Positions 51,152-60,160 are shown, counted from the stretch's first letter. The stretch: 64,000 nucleotides of DNA from Syntrophomonas sp. UBA5314 (GCA_002410325.1 DHRK01000007.1:195544-259543), one strand, 5' to 3'. The notes: a model not told the origin generated them from the letters alone. Translations and numbers: made by a program.

Positions 51152-53339
51152 CATGTTTCCCTCCGTATTCCACACTCTCTTCCATAGCTACCCAGCTTTG
51201 CGTTGCTGGCGCAGATATATCCACTGATAGGTGCTCCTTAACCTGCTGCCATGATCCCAGAGCGTCAATCTGTTTAGCGACTTTAGCCATTTTTGCATCA
51301 GTGTTGGCGTCTTTATTCCAACCGCCTCGCAAGTGCCAAACGGACATTCGAATCAAGTGACCGTAAGTTATACAACGCACATCCCCTAGAGTATATTTAA
51401 TCCCACCATTTTCCATCTGTTGTAGGTCTTCAAGAACCATCCTAGCAATACCTTTAGGAGTAGAAGCAATAGCCCGACGGTTGACGATGCCCGTAGAACG
51501 GCAAACAAATACTGTATCCATAATCGATGAACCAGTTCCGTTAATATGAATCGAAGCTCCCATTTCTGCTGGACAAGGAAGTGAAGCTGTGCAAACTAAT
51601 CCCGCGTCCAGAATAGCGACTGCTATCGGTATATAAGCGTTTATATCATTATGATGATATGTGAATACAAAGGGGGAACCGGGCTTCAAAGCCCGTGTCA
51701 TATTTTGAAACACCTTAGACATTCCTTCTAGGAAGTGCATCAAACCTCGTTCCATAGTTGTATTCCCGGTTAGTTCATCCATATCTCGTGTTGAATTTTG
51801 CCTGAATACGGATTGATCAGTTAACATCAAGCGGCGCAGCCAAACATAACAGAAGTCCATCAATTCAGCATACTGCACATTACCAAAATAAGGTGGATCA
51901 GTAAAAACTGCATCCAATGATGCCTGTGGAAGGTCAAGTTCAGTGGAACTGGTGCAATATAATTGTATTGATTTAGTCGGGACACCATTGGATTTAACAC
52001 TAGGTCCGATCCATTCATCGGCGATCTTAACCTGAATCTTTTTCCCTTTATGGTGTTTGATTTCGAAGGGCTGCTGGCAATATGCTTTAGCACGGGTGTA
52101 TTTTTCAACAATATTATTCCAGCCACCACTACCGACATTGGTACCTTTTATTTCATCTATAATGCCTAAAATGTTTGATTCACACTGCATCAGACCCACT
52201 GGGAAACCGTGAACAGAAAAGATGTCCAGTGACTTCAGCGCACTGGTATCGTAGCGACAAAGCATATTTTGGTAGCGTAAGAGATCAGATAAATTTGTCG
52301 CTAGAGCTGCCTTAATCTCCCCTTCAGGAAGGCTAGCTATATGTCTACAACTAAGTTCCAATCCCAACAGTTGACGAGGGTTAAATAACTCTTGATAGTT
52401 CCGATAACCCCAGCGATGTAAACGAGTGGACTCATCTCCAGAAGGAATATCTTCACTAGGGACGAAACGACATTGAATGCTATTCCATCTATCGTGGGCT
52501 TGATCATAATTAAGTAAATCCATCTCATCTGGTTTCTTGAAGAAGCGTCCTTGGTGTCCCGGCTTGCATTGAGGACAGAAATATTCAATAGCAATCATAC
52601 GATGCACTGGCGCTCCCCCGTTAGGTCTAGGATAGCGATTCACCTTGCCACAGTGATGACAGGTAGTGCGACCAGTCCGGGCCTTGCCTTCTTGGTGTAA
52701 TGTTGAACTGCATGTCTTACATATTCCTGGACTCTTTGGATTAACAACTTCGTTTAGTTCTCCACAACTACTGCAGATCAAGATATGAAAGGGATGCCGG
52801 TTGTTGGTCGATAACGTGAAACCAGGAAATAGATCCATGTTTTCTCCGCATTCTTCGCAGGGCAAGGTCTTAATCCAAAGAAAATATTTTACCTGAGCTG
52901 CTTCATTGCCGCAAATAGTGCAACGGGTTGAATAATAACTACCAACCTTTTGGCGTAGATCCTCCACCAGATTGTTGGCTGCATTCCGATATGCCTCAAG
53001 ATCAATGGAAGCCAGTTCTCGCTCGACGATCCAATAAGCCATAGGATTAATGTCACAACCAATTACATTGCATCCCAACCTGTTTGCCTCCAATATAGGA
53101 GTACCTCCGCCCATAAAAGGGTCTGCAATTGTAATACCGGTGAGATTATGAGGTTCATAATACTGATTCTCCAATTCCCCGGAACCAAACTCTGAAAGCA
53201 AAAGACCCCGGAATAAGGTACCAGGGCGTCTGGCAAACCACTTATGTACTGCTATGACCGGGCGGTAGTTTTGTTGAATCTGCTTTTCTCTTAAAGCAAG
53301 ATTAGCTATAAAGCCAATATCAAAATGTTTTTCTATCAA
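51135..53339 (-). CDS. Adenine/cytosine-N4 DNA methylase with Zn-ribbons (COG1743-like)
   Basis: 734 residues. The start is KHFDIGFIANLALREKQIQQNYRP then HKWFARRPGTLFRGLLL, the DUF1156/COG1743 pattern. SAM motif I is DPFMGGGTPILEANRLGCNVIGCDINP, catalytic motif IV is DPPYFGNVQY. Between them are four Cys-pair zinc ribbons (CTICG, CEECG; CSSCG, CKTCSS; CHHCG; CPQC). Larger relatives sit in DUF499/helicase clusters; here it is with a small endonuclease only. It would protect host sites by N6-adenine or N4-cytosine methylation. Confidence 0.8.
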   Translation of the reverse strand: MIEKHFDIGFIANLALREKQIQQNYRPVIAVHKWFARRPGTLFRGLLLSEFGSGELENQYYEPHNLTGITIADPFMGGGTPILEANRLGCNVIGCDINPMAYWIVERELASIDLEAYRNAANNLVEDLRQKVGSYYSTRCTICGNEAAQVKYFLWIKTLPCEECGENMDLFPGFTLSTNNRHPFHILICSSCGELNEVVNPKSPGICKTCSSTLHQEGKARTGRTTCHHCGKVNRYPRPNGGAPVHRMIAIEYFCPQCKPGHQGRFFKKPDEMDLLNYDQAHDRWNSIQCRFVPSEDIPSGDESTRLHRWGYRNYQELFNPRQLLGLELSCRHIASLPEGEIKAALATNLSDLLRYQNMLCRYDTSALKSLDIFSVHGFPVGLMQCESNILGIIDEIKGTNVGSGGWNNIVEKYTRAKAYCQQPFEIKHHKGKKIQVKIADEWIGPSVKSNGVPTKSIQLYCTSSTELDLPQASLDAVFTDPPYFGNVQYAELMDFCYVWLRRLMLTDQSVFRQNSTRDMDELTGNTTMERGLMHFLEGMSKVFQNMTRALKPGSPFVFTYHHNDINAYIPIAVAILDAGLVCTASLPCPAEMGASIHINGTGSSIMDTVFVCRSTGIVNRRAIASTPKGIARMVLEDLQQMENGGIKYTLGDVRCITYGHLIRMSVWHLRGGWNKDANTDAKMAKVAKQIDALGSWQQVKEHLSVDISAPATQSWVAMEESVEYGGKHDDIAF

Positions 53340-53601
53340 AGAAATAAGGCCTCCAAAGGTTGTTTACCCCAAATTCGGCAAACAAGACAAATTATCCTTT
53401 TCATGAATGTACTACGGTATTTTGCTTTAAACTACTCGTCCTATTTTAATCCACATGTCTCTTTAACTGATTATATAATACATAAAACATATCGAAAATA
53501 TGTTCGGTCTATGGTGGAATTGAAAAGGTAGTATATAAGTACGTAAAGACGTTAAAGCAATAGAGATGATCAAACCTTTACCCTTTTTATGCTAATAATT
53601 T

Positions 53602-54335
53602 CAACTGTAGGGTAAGACACGCGGAAGCGAATCATGCTTATAACTCTGAAAAAAGCATCTGCTTTACAGATGCCACCTTCGCCGAGCCCACCCAGCCCTG
53701 CCTTTCGTAAGACTACTCGGTTTACATCATTTCTATTCCAGGATGGACTGGAGCGAAGCGAAAGGCACCCCTCTAGGGTCCTTCGTGGAATAGTAATTAT
53801 GTTAGACCGGGCATCACCCAAGTTTACGCCTTTAGCTGGGAACGTGTGGAGTGAAGCGGAACATGTTCTCCCCTACCCTATTCTTGCAAAAGCTACCCTT
53901 CAGGCCTTTTTATCCTACAGAATTAAAAGGATAAGATGGCCGCCAAACCAAGCTTTCGCTGTAGTTTCATACTGACATAAGTAAGGATACCATCGAGGGC
54001 ATGATGACAATGGAACGGAGCGCAGCAAAGTGCAAATGTCATGATGCCCCGGGTAGCGGGATAGGTGCAGTCCTGGCACGCATTGTGTGTCAGGGCGCAC
54101 CGGTGCTCTATAGTGCTCCAACCTATCCGGATAACATCGGGGAGCTGGTCCGATCGCAGCATAGCGGAGATCGGAGGAGCGGGCGGGCACCGAGCGGAAG
54201 GCGATGCCAGGAAGCCGGCTGGCACATATTCTCCGGTGCCAGCCGAAAGGGTACCGGCTGGAGGGCATGGCCTGGAGCGGGATGAGGGGCGGTCCTGGCG
54301 CAAACCAGGATCGCTAGGTGCCAGGACGCCCCGGC
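53602..54335 (+). repeat. Large structured non-coding element, right inverted copy
   Basis: 734 bp. It starts CAACTGTAGGGTAAGACA; then GCATCTG-cttta-CAGATGC, GAGCCCACCCAG, and a long hairpin with CTATTCCA (53733-53740) and TGGAATAG (53786-53793), where the left copy has a T-A pair in place of the C-G. Further in come GGATAGGT / ACCTATCC and GGGGCGGTCCTGGC / GTGCCAGGACGCCCC. Roughly 70 percent alike to the left copy over the first 300 bases by eye. The 1-kb gap 53340-54349 holds only this. Confidence 0.7.
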
Positions 54336-54349
54336 TAACATAGGTTTAT

Positions 54350-55423
54350 CTAACTAGCTATATATCGTGAAACTACTTCAACGAGTTGTCCTTCATATGA
54401 ATAGATATCATTAATTGATCTAATAGTATATCGTTGTGGTTTTTTGCTCTCATCGGGGATATATAGGCTAATTTGCGACTTTCCAAATGCAATTCTGCAG
54501 ATCCATTTCAGTTTATTGTCGTCTAAGAGAATTCCCATATATGACTCCGTGTCTCTATAAAAAATTCTTGCTGGAGGGACAGTGCTTTTAAGGATAGTTT
54601 TTACTATTGCAAAAGCTTCTAACTCCTCCAGTGTGGTGACTATGCTGTGCTTTTCATCATCTGTAGTAACAGGCTGATTGTCTAAATCAATGCTGGCTGC
54701 TGGCAGATCAACCTGGGTTTGCATAACAGCCTTCAAACGATCATTAAGGGTATCGTTAATAAATTGGTTGAAAGCTTTCTTAGTAGTATTTCTGAATCGA
54801 TCAATAACATTTTGCGTTTTTACACCGTTATAAACGTCCTTTAGCATTAAACGAATGAAATCATCTGATGGATTGGCCAATTCATTATTCAAAACCTTTT
54901 TGATTTCGTGGGTATATTTTAATTCGGCTGCCGAAGTCAATATGTTATCACTATTAAAGTTCAGCTTCTCAAATTTCTTAATTTCGGGAATAAGCGCGTC
55001 TTTGGTATCGAGTAAATTAAATTCTAAAAACGGTTTTTCATCCATTTTGTTAGGGGCATCTAAATCAGTATAAAATTTATATATAATTCCGTTCGTTAAA
55101 ATACCAAAGCGAGCTGGAGTTGTAGCAAAATACCTAAACAATTGAGAACCATGTTTGTTTAAGTCTTCATTTACTGGTTTGGCTTCAATTAATATAGATA
55201 ATTGACCGTCTAGGAAGATAGCATAATCAACTTTTTCACCCTTTTTTATACCAACATCCGCTGTGTATTCAGGAACAAATTCGGATGGATTAAATACATC
55301 ATACCCAAGCATTTGAAAAAAGGGCATAATTAGGGCGGTTTTCGTTGCTTCTTCAGTTTGAATTTGGCCTATCAATGATTCTACTCTGTCTGAAAATTGA
55401 TTTATTTTCTCAAGAAATTCCAT
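54350..55423 (-). CDS. Stand-alone HsdR-N type nuclease
   Basis: About 357 residues. The first ~160 residues match the type I restriction enzyme R N-terminal (HSDR_N) nuclease: EEATKTALIMPFFQMLGYDVFNPSEFVPEYTAD, VDYAIFLDGQLSILIEAKP (D...ExK) and FGILTNGIIYKFYTDLD. There is no helicase domain. A C-terminal domain with a beta-rich tail follows (IFYRDTESYMGI...). ATG 55423 has GGAGGGG before it. It abuts the right repeat. Function as a lone nuclease in defence is inferred. Confidence 0.75.
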   Translation of the reverse strand: MEFLEKINQFSDRVESLIGQIQTEEATKTALIMPFFQMLGYDVFNPSEFVPEYTADVGIKKGEKVDYAIFLDGQLSILIEAKPVNEDLNKHGSQLFRYFATTPARFGILTNGIIYKFYTDLDAPNKMDEKPFLEFNLLDTKDALIPEIKKFEKLNFNSDNILTSAAELKYTHEIKKVLNNELANPSDDFIRLMLKDVYNGVKTQNVIDRFRNTTKKAFNQFINDTLNDRLKAVMQTQVDLPAASIDLDNQPVTTDDEKHSIVTTLEELEAFAIVKTILKSTVPPARIFYRDTESYMGILLDDNKLKWICRIAFGKSQISLYIPDESKKPQRYTIRSINDIYSYEGQLVEVVSRYIAS

Positions 55424-55648
55424 AACGCCCCTCCTAGTTATTAATACACTGGCCATAAATAGTTATATTCTCATATTTTAGGATTCAACATTATTCAACC
55501 TATTCCTTCCTTACCATTTAACTGTAATTCCATGAAAGAAACAGACTGCTAGCTTTTACTGCTGTCCCGGAGAGTATAGAATAATATGTTATCATTTTCC
55601 TATAAACTACTTCCCTCTTTTGAAAATACATCTTTGTAAGAGGTTGGC

Positions 55649-56794
55649 ATGAGTAATATAACGATTAATCAACATTATATCCCTCAATGTATATTAGCTA
55701 ATTTCTGTAATAGTAAAGCTCAAATATATGAATGCCTGGTGAATAGAGAAAAGATTTATCAAACCCATATGAAAAATTCGATGATGTATAGATATACCTA
55801 CGAACATTCTTTTTTTGAAGTGAACAAGATAGAAAAATGGTTCAGTAGAATTGAAGACTACGCAGGCCCCGCCATCAAACGTATTATAGGACTTATTGAG
55901 AACCATGATAGAGGCGATATTGGATCAATTCAAGATTTATTAAATAGATATTTAACAACATTCCTGGTTTTCTATTATAGAAGCGGAGCTCTTTTACTTG
56001 AATATTCATTTGGTAGAAACAGTAGAGAAGATTGCATACTAATTATGACCAACAAGATAATGAATTCAAAATATCTTCGAGCATTAAGTAAAACAATTAT
56101 TCGTTACTATAATTTCGCAATTATTAAAAGTAGTAGCGGTAATTTTATTCTAAGCGATCAGTATTTATCGACGACTGCGTTAAGTATTAAGAATAGGTTC
56201 TTTTATATAAGCAATAGACACATGGGCTTGAAGAATACAATGATTTTAATACCGCTCTCTAAAAACTACTATGCTGTCTATTATCATGGTGATGTTCCTT
56301 CATATATTTTCCCTAACACAATCAATGTTTTGAACGACTCTCAAGTGAGCGATATCAACCGAGTTATTATCAACAATGCCTATAATAAGGCCATATCATA
56401 TAACAGAGATGCGTTAGAAGATGCTCTTACACACTTCGAATATGAATCTCCATCAGAAATTCTTGCAGGCTCTGATGGCGGTCCACATTTTGGAGCTACA
56501 TTAAAAAAGGAAATGTTTTTCTATAATAGAGATCAAAAAGCATGGGAGATTATAACTTTTGCGAACAATTGGAAAATGTATGACGACGTAGGACGAAACG
56601 ATCAATGCCCATGTGGAAGTGAAAAGAAATTTAAAAAATGTTGTCTCGATGCTCTAGAAATAGCGGGACGTATTATAGCGCGATTTGCAGCTGTTCAGGC
56701 TTTTCCTTTTGCAATGGTTAATATGGCTAGGGACGCTGTATCGATTAACGCTACCATTGAATTGCCAGTAGAAGAATTCTATAATAGCCAATGA
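55649..56794 (+). CDS. DUF4238 protein with C-terminal SEC-C zinc motif
   Basis: 381 residues. The N-terminus has the DUF4238 start NQHYIPQCILANFCNSKAQIYEC and the W-x-x-IE-x-Y element; an intact C-terminal SEC-C motif (NDQCPCGSEKKFKKCC) follows. DUF4238 proteins are often found in defence islands; biochemical function is not established. GAGGTTGGC precedes ATG 55649. It diverges from the HsdR-N gene. Strongly AT-rich. Confidence 0.75.
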   Translation: MSNITINQHYIPQCILANFCNSKAQIYECLVNREKIYQTHMKNSMMYRYTYEHSFFEVNKIEKWFSRIEDYAGPAIKRIIGLIENHDRGDIGSIQDLLNRYLTTFLVFYYRSGALLLEYSFGRNSREDCILIMTNKIMNSKYLRALSKTIIRYYNFAIIKSSSGNFILSDQYLSTTALSIKNRFFYISNRHMGLKNTMILIPLSKNYYAVYYHGDVPSYIFPNTINVLNDSQVSDINRVIINNAYNKAISYNRDALEDALTHFEYESPSEILAGSDGGPHFGATLKKEMFFYNRDQKAWEIITFANNWKMYDDVGRNDQCPCGSEKKFKKCCLDALEIAGRIIARFAAVQAFPFAMVNMARDAVSINATIELPVEEFYNSQ

Positions 56795-56897
56795 TGCGAT
56801 GTTTTGCCCTTAGAAATCGAACCATCCAAGATCCCGGGGATGATAGCAGCTACCTTCCAAAATGGACTTATTGGCCAGAATAAATTCATGCACCTAT

Positions 56898-57473
56898 TCA
56901 AATATCTAGTTGACTGTCCATTTTGATTTCAGCTTCCTCCAGCTCCCACTGCTCCCCTGCATACCTCCAGATAGCCTTTAGCCGCAAGCTGCTCTGAAGC
57001 GAATCTATCCATTTCTCATATGAAGAGGCGGAAGATTCCTTTTGTTCAAATGCTGCCAACCAATTCATTAATAGTCTCCGACTAAGCTGTCTGAGTAACG
57101 TGAAAGACCGGTTGACGACAATGGTGCTGCTGCTTCCCTCAATAACAACCATGGTAAATCTATCATTTAATGGCATCATTAAAATTCGTTCTTCATCATA
57201 GAGGTATGGGTTAAATGGGGTCTCAAAAACATAATTGCTTCTACCCAGGCGGAAAATGGGCAGCAGATGTCCTTCTGAATCATCAAGAGTGCGCACTATA
57301 ATGGGCAGATTCGATAGCTGTTCAATTTCTTGCTCAGTTATGTTGTTAAGGCAAATAATCAATAGAAGATGACCGTTAGCATTCATTGCCAGTTTGCTGT
57401 GATTCTGGAGGGGTAAGGGCTTGTCTTCATAGGGCTTAAATAGTTGACCAACCGGAAATTCCAATGACTTCAT
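56898..57473 (-). CDS. Hypothetical protein, 191 aa
   Basis: Not recognised. No membrane helix and no cysteines; a mixed alpha/beta profile with repeated Leu-rich stretches, and a C-terminal helical stretch with RQLSRRLLMNWLAAFEQ. Tail ends EAEIKMDSQLDI. It is the last minus-strand gene of the phage-like element. A GGAGG lies before ATG 57473. The gap 57474-57691 between it and the holin-like gene holds only a hairpin at 57664-57693. Confidence 0.5.
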   Translation of the reverse strand: MKSLEFPVGQLFKPYEDKPLPLQNHSKLAMNANGHLLLIICLNNITEQEIEQLSNLPIIVRTLDDSEGHLLPIFRLGRSNYVFETPFNPYLYDEERILMMPLNDRFTMVVIEGSSSTIVVNRSFTLLRQLSRRLLMNWLAAFEQKESSASSYEKWIDSLQSSLRLKAIWRYAGEQWELEEAEIKMDSQLDI

Positions 57474-57663
57474 TGTCTGACCTCCCGTATTTATGTTAAG
57501 GATTACCTGAGCTAAGGAGGCCGAAATTAAATAAGTGCAAGCTACCCACCTTTTGTGCCCTGGTATGAATCATAATTAATCAATATATCCCACCCTTTAA
57601 ACCAACAATATATTCCATTTTTTTCTTTATTTGTATATCTATAGTTATAATTATATACTTACA

Positions 57664-57693
57664 AAGTGGCCTGGTCATTACACCAGGCCACTT
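57664..57693 (-). terminator. Hairpin after the BhlA/UviB-type gene
   Basis: AAGTGGCCTGGT and ACCAGGCCACTT form a 12-bp perfect stem with a 6-nt loop just after the stop codon (57692-57694). The T-run is clear on the plus strand (ATTTTT) and weak on the minus. Confidence 0.65.
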
Positions 57694-57973
57694 ATTTTTC
57701 ACTATTCTTTTTTATTTCTTCCTTGATCTCATCAATGTCCCCGCGAATTTGACTTATTTCCGCAGCCATGGCCCGCTGGTTCTCAGCAAATTTGTCTATA
57801 CAGGCAGCGAGCTTTTCTTCCCGATCCCGGGCATCTGCCATAATGCGTTCTTCGCGGGCGGCCGATTCAGTTAATAGGCGGTTGTTATAGGCATCAAACC
57901 GGTAGAGCATCCATCCTAATAGAAGCGCCCAAGGACCGGCTCCAGCCAGGGCATTTAGTATTTCGGTTTCCAA
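57692..57973 (-). CDS. BhlA/UviB-family holin-like protein
   Basis: 93 residues. One membrane helix near the N-terminus (GPWALLLGWMLYRF) is followed by a charged coiled coil with RMEEKI-like repeats (AAREERIMADARDREEKLAACIDKF) and an IRGDIDEIKEEIKK tail. This is the BhlA/UviB family layout, found next to endolysins or bacteriocins in Firmicutes. It likely permeabilises the membrane to let the amidase at 58983-59519 out. Confidence 0.75.
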   Translation of the reverse strand: METEILNALAGAGPWALLLGWMLYRFDAYNNRLLTESAAREERIMADARDREEKLAACIDKFAENQRAMAAEISQIRGDIDEIKEEIKKNSEK

Positions 57974-58006
57974 TATCCATCACCTCACAATCTACCGGTG
58001 ATAGAT

Positions 58007-58228
58007 TTAAAGCAGTGATAAATCGGCAGTATCCGTGGTTATGATCCGGGCTGAACTTTTACTAGCCAATACTCCGGTATCGGTAGTAAAGATGTTGGCG
58101 GCAATGATCGCGTCCATCAGAGCAGCGGCTTCCGCCCCGGTAAAGGGGTCTTTCACATTGGTAACATTCATAGTGCTCTTTTGGCTCAAAGCCGTAACGA
58201 AGGTCATTTCAAGAACTCTGGTTGCCAT
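58007..58228 (-). CDS. DUF2922 family protein
   Basis: 73 residues: RVLEMTFVTALSQKSTMNVTNVKDPFTGAEAAALMDAIIAANIF matches DUF2922, a small Firmicutes family of unknown function that almost always follows a DUF1659 gene. No membrane segment or cysteines. Confidence 0.8.
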   Translation of the reverse strand: MATRVLEMTFVTALSQKSTMNVTNVKDPFTGAEAAALMDAIIAANIFTTDTGVLASKSSARIITTDTADLSLL

Positions 58229-58268
58229 AGCTTATCCTCCTTTCCCCCATAATTTATAAAATCTCATC

Positions 58269-58496
58269 TTAAGGAGTCCCCTGAAGCTCGGCATTTTTTG
58301 CCCGGTTTACCGCTATTAAGGTCTTGGTCTGAGCGGCTACGATAGCATCGGCTACCGTCTTTACGGCTGCATCGGTGGCATCAGGCTTAACGTTAGCGTA
58401 CTTCATGGTTTTGGTCAGCTGCCCTCCGCTGGCAGACAATCCATTATCAACAACAATATTAAGGGTATCGCTAATGGGAACTGAAGTTACTGCCAT
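58269..58496 (-). CDS. DUF1659 family protein
   Basis: 75 residues: TSVPISDTLNIVVDNGLSASGGQ then TKTMKYANVKPDATDAAVKTVADAI matches DUF1659 (YvaD/YvlD-like small protein). It and the DUF2922 protein are the usual pair. Function unknown. Confidence 0.8.
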   Translation of the reverse strand: MAVTSVPISDTLNIVVDNGLSASGGQLTKTMKYANVKPDATDAAVKTVADAIVAAQTKTLIAVNRAKNAELQGTP

Positions 58497-58765
58497 GCTT
58501 TACACCTCCCTTCAGATATAATAAATATCTTCAGGAAGAGGATAGCACGCGGATGTTTGAAAATTGTTTGCATGAGAGATGAATTTGAATGATTTAGAAA
58601 GTAAATTCCATTATTTAGTTTATGCCTATGGATTTTTATAGCAAAATAAACATATAATAAATCAAGAGGACTCCGAGCTGCTACTCGAAGCCCCCTCAAG
58701 CCATCAGGAATCCTTCAACAAATCCTGGTGCATATGTGGAGTTTTTATTATTTTATTTAGGAGCT

Positions 58766-58846
58766 TTAGCTCCTATTTTTGTTGAACTGAATTAATGCCA
58801 GTATCACCAAAGCGATACTGCAAAAAGCAGTTATCAGCTCAAGCAA
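58766..58846 (-). CDS. Putative small membrane peptide, 26 aa
   Basis: TTG 58846 has GGGGGT about seven bases upstream and encodes one hydrophobic helix (LITAFCSIALVILALIQF) ending KNRS. The layout is like the putative holin-like toxin or YvrJ peptides. A TAGGAGC-ttta-GCTCCTA hairpin overlaps its end. The rest of the gap 58497-58982 is empty. Confidence 0.4.
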   Translation of the reverse strand: MLELITAFCSIALVILALIQFNKNRS

Positions 58847-58982
58847 GCAATCACCCCCTTTTCCTGGGCTACCAGGAATTGGAGGTGTTCCTTCAGGCTA
58901 AATTTATATTACCCTTTCGTTTCCATTCTTGTCAATTATTTGTATCTACCATTCTTTCGATATTTTCCGCCATATTAATAGC

Positions 58983-59519
58983 TCAGTTATTGCGACAATA
59001 TTGTTCTATACTGTCGCCAATCGCCCGGGCCATCGTTTCCCTTATTTCCCTATCCAGCAGCTGCTGCTCCTGGTCAGGAGTGCTTATAAAACCCAGTTCC
59101 AATAAAACGGCCGGGGCGTCGGTTCTTCTCAAGACATAAAATCCTTTTACCCTTACTCCCCCATCAGGCCAGCCAGTGGCAGCAGCCAGGGCACTTATTA
59201 AATCATTGGCTATTATTTCTGCTTGTCCTCCCCTGCCGCAAATCCAGGCGGATAAGTAATCCGGCTCAGGGTTGTCAAAAGCATTAATATGTATGGACAG
59301 TACCAGATCACATCCGGCATCGTTAAGCAGCCCTACCCGATTTTTAAGTGATACAGCTTCATCCTCCACGCGGGTTAGAACCACATAATGCCCCTTATCT
59401 TTTAACGTATCAGCCAGTAAGAATGATAATTCCAGCGTAATATCGGCTTCCCGAACGCCGGTTGGTCCTATCGCGCCTGGGTCGATTCCCCCATGCCCGG
59501 GGTCTATCCCAATTATCAT
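58983..59519 (-). CDS. N-acetylmuramoyl-L-alanine amidase (Amidase_3)
   Basis: 178 residues, catalytic domain only. Zinc and catalytic residues: DPGHGGIDPGAIG (His), ELSFLLADTL (Glu), LSIHINAFDN (His) and VLLELGFIS (Glu). It cuts the bond between MurNAc and the L-Ala of the peptide stem. No signal peptide, so export would need a holin, such as the BhlA-type protein nearby: the layout of an endolysin. It overlaps nothing but abuts the wHTH gene at 59520. Confidence 0.88.
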   Translation of the reverse strand: MIIGIDPGHGGIDPGAIGPTGVREADITLELSFLLADTLKDKGHYVVLTRVEDEAVSLKNRVGLLNDAGCDLVLSIHINAFDNPEPDYLSAWICGRGGQAEIIANDLISALAAATGWPDGGVRVKGFYVLRRTDAPAVLLELGFISTPDQEQQLLDREIRETMARAIGDSIEQYCRNN

Positions 59520-59906
59520 CTACATCCCCTCCTCTCTGGGTATACCTATAAAACGAATGGCACCAGGTACCAGGTAATAGCCGATACCGTTGCGGGTTGC
59601 TATCACTTGATGGTAATCACTGTGGCATAGCTTGCGGCGAAGATTAGAAATATGAAAACGCGGATTACTGCAGCTGATATCAATGGGGTCGACTTGATCG
59701 GCTAATAAATCAGCAGGCACCGGGCGGCCTTCCCGGCGGTAAAGCAAGGAGAGAATGCGAAGCTCAGCCCCGGTTAAACGCTGATTAGATTTATACCATA
59801 TGTCGCCCCGTTCCAAATCGACCATTATTTCATCGGGCTTCGGCTTCGCTTTTATCACCGCTCCACCTTTCGGTCGTTTAATATGCCGGGAGGATTCCTT
59901 TGTCAT
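59520..59906 (-). CDS. Stand-alone OmpR/PhoB-type winged-helix protein
   Basis: 128 residues. A basic N-terminal tail is followed by the Trans_reg_C winged helix (YKSNQRLTGAELRILSLLYRREGRPVPADLLADQV, IDISCSNPRFHISNLRRKL, VIATRNGIGYYLV). There is no receiver domain. It directly precedes the amidase gene with its stop abutting, so it could be its regulator or the control protein of late genes in this element. Confidence 0.75.
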   Translation of the reverse strand: MTKESSRHIKRPKGGAVIKAKPKPDEIMVDLERGDIWYKSNQRLTGAELRILSLLYRREGRPVPADLLADQVDPIDISCSNPRFHISNLRRKLCHSDYHQVIATRNGIGYYLVPGAIRFIGIPREEGM

Positions 59907-59908
59907 TT

Positions 59909-60127
59909 TTAAGCCCTCCCCTTATAAATAGTATGAATTTTTCCTTCTTCATCTCGAAAACGCTCGTAAAGATATGGTCCATGAGATGGACCACTCATGC
60001 ATTTAATGCAGCGGGGATTACCGCAGTAGATCTTTCGCGTATAGACAGACACCGCGTATCCCTGATCGCTTGTTAAAGTGTCTGTTTTTCCGCGCCGGTT
60101 GCGGCCTTTGCCGCCTCTTATGCTCAT
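59909..60127 (-). CDS. DUF6788-like zinc-binding small protein, 72 aa
   Basis: Basic N-terminal tail (RGGKGRNRRGK), then KIYCGNPRCIKCMSGPSHGPYLYERF and IHTIYKGRA. The CGNPRCIKC motif with HGPY is typical of small DUF6788-like proteins found in mobile elements. Probably zinc-bound; function unknown. It is tightly packed before the wHTH gene. Confidence 0.6.
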   Translation of the reverse strand: MSIRGGKGRNRRGKTDTLTSDQGYAVSVYTRKIYCGNPRCIKCMSGPSHGPYLYERFRDEEGKIHTIYKGRA

Positions 60128-60141
60128 CAGATTTCCCCCTG

Positions 60142-60160
60142 TTGTCTTGTCCTACAGTTG
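60142..60160 (-). repeat. 19-nt fragment of the large element's end
   Basis: CAACTGTAGGACAAGACAA, identical to the end of the left copy at 48268-48286. It overlaps the stop codon of the DnaB-like gene (the CAACTGTAG gives Gln-Leu-stop). Nothing else of the element is seen here. Confidence 0.5.

Noticed and set aside
51135..53339. BREX or DISARM locus from the large methylase
   Set aside because: No PglZ, BrxC, DrmA/B or helicase genes nearby.
53923..54303. A 126-codon frame in the right non-coding element
   Set aside because: Same reason: only short pieces are shared with the left copy; structure and not protein is conserved.
47610..54335. Group II intron or IscB/TnpB-type mobile element
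   Set aside because: No reverse transcriptase, IscB, IsrB, TnpB or transposase frame is present and I see no domain V pattern. An ORF-less omega-RNA relative remains to be tested.
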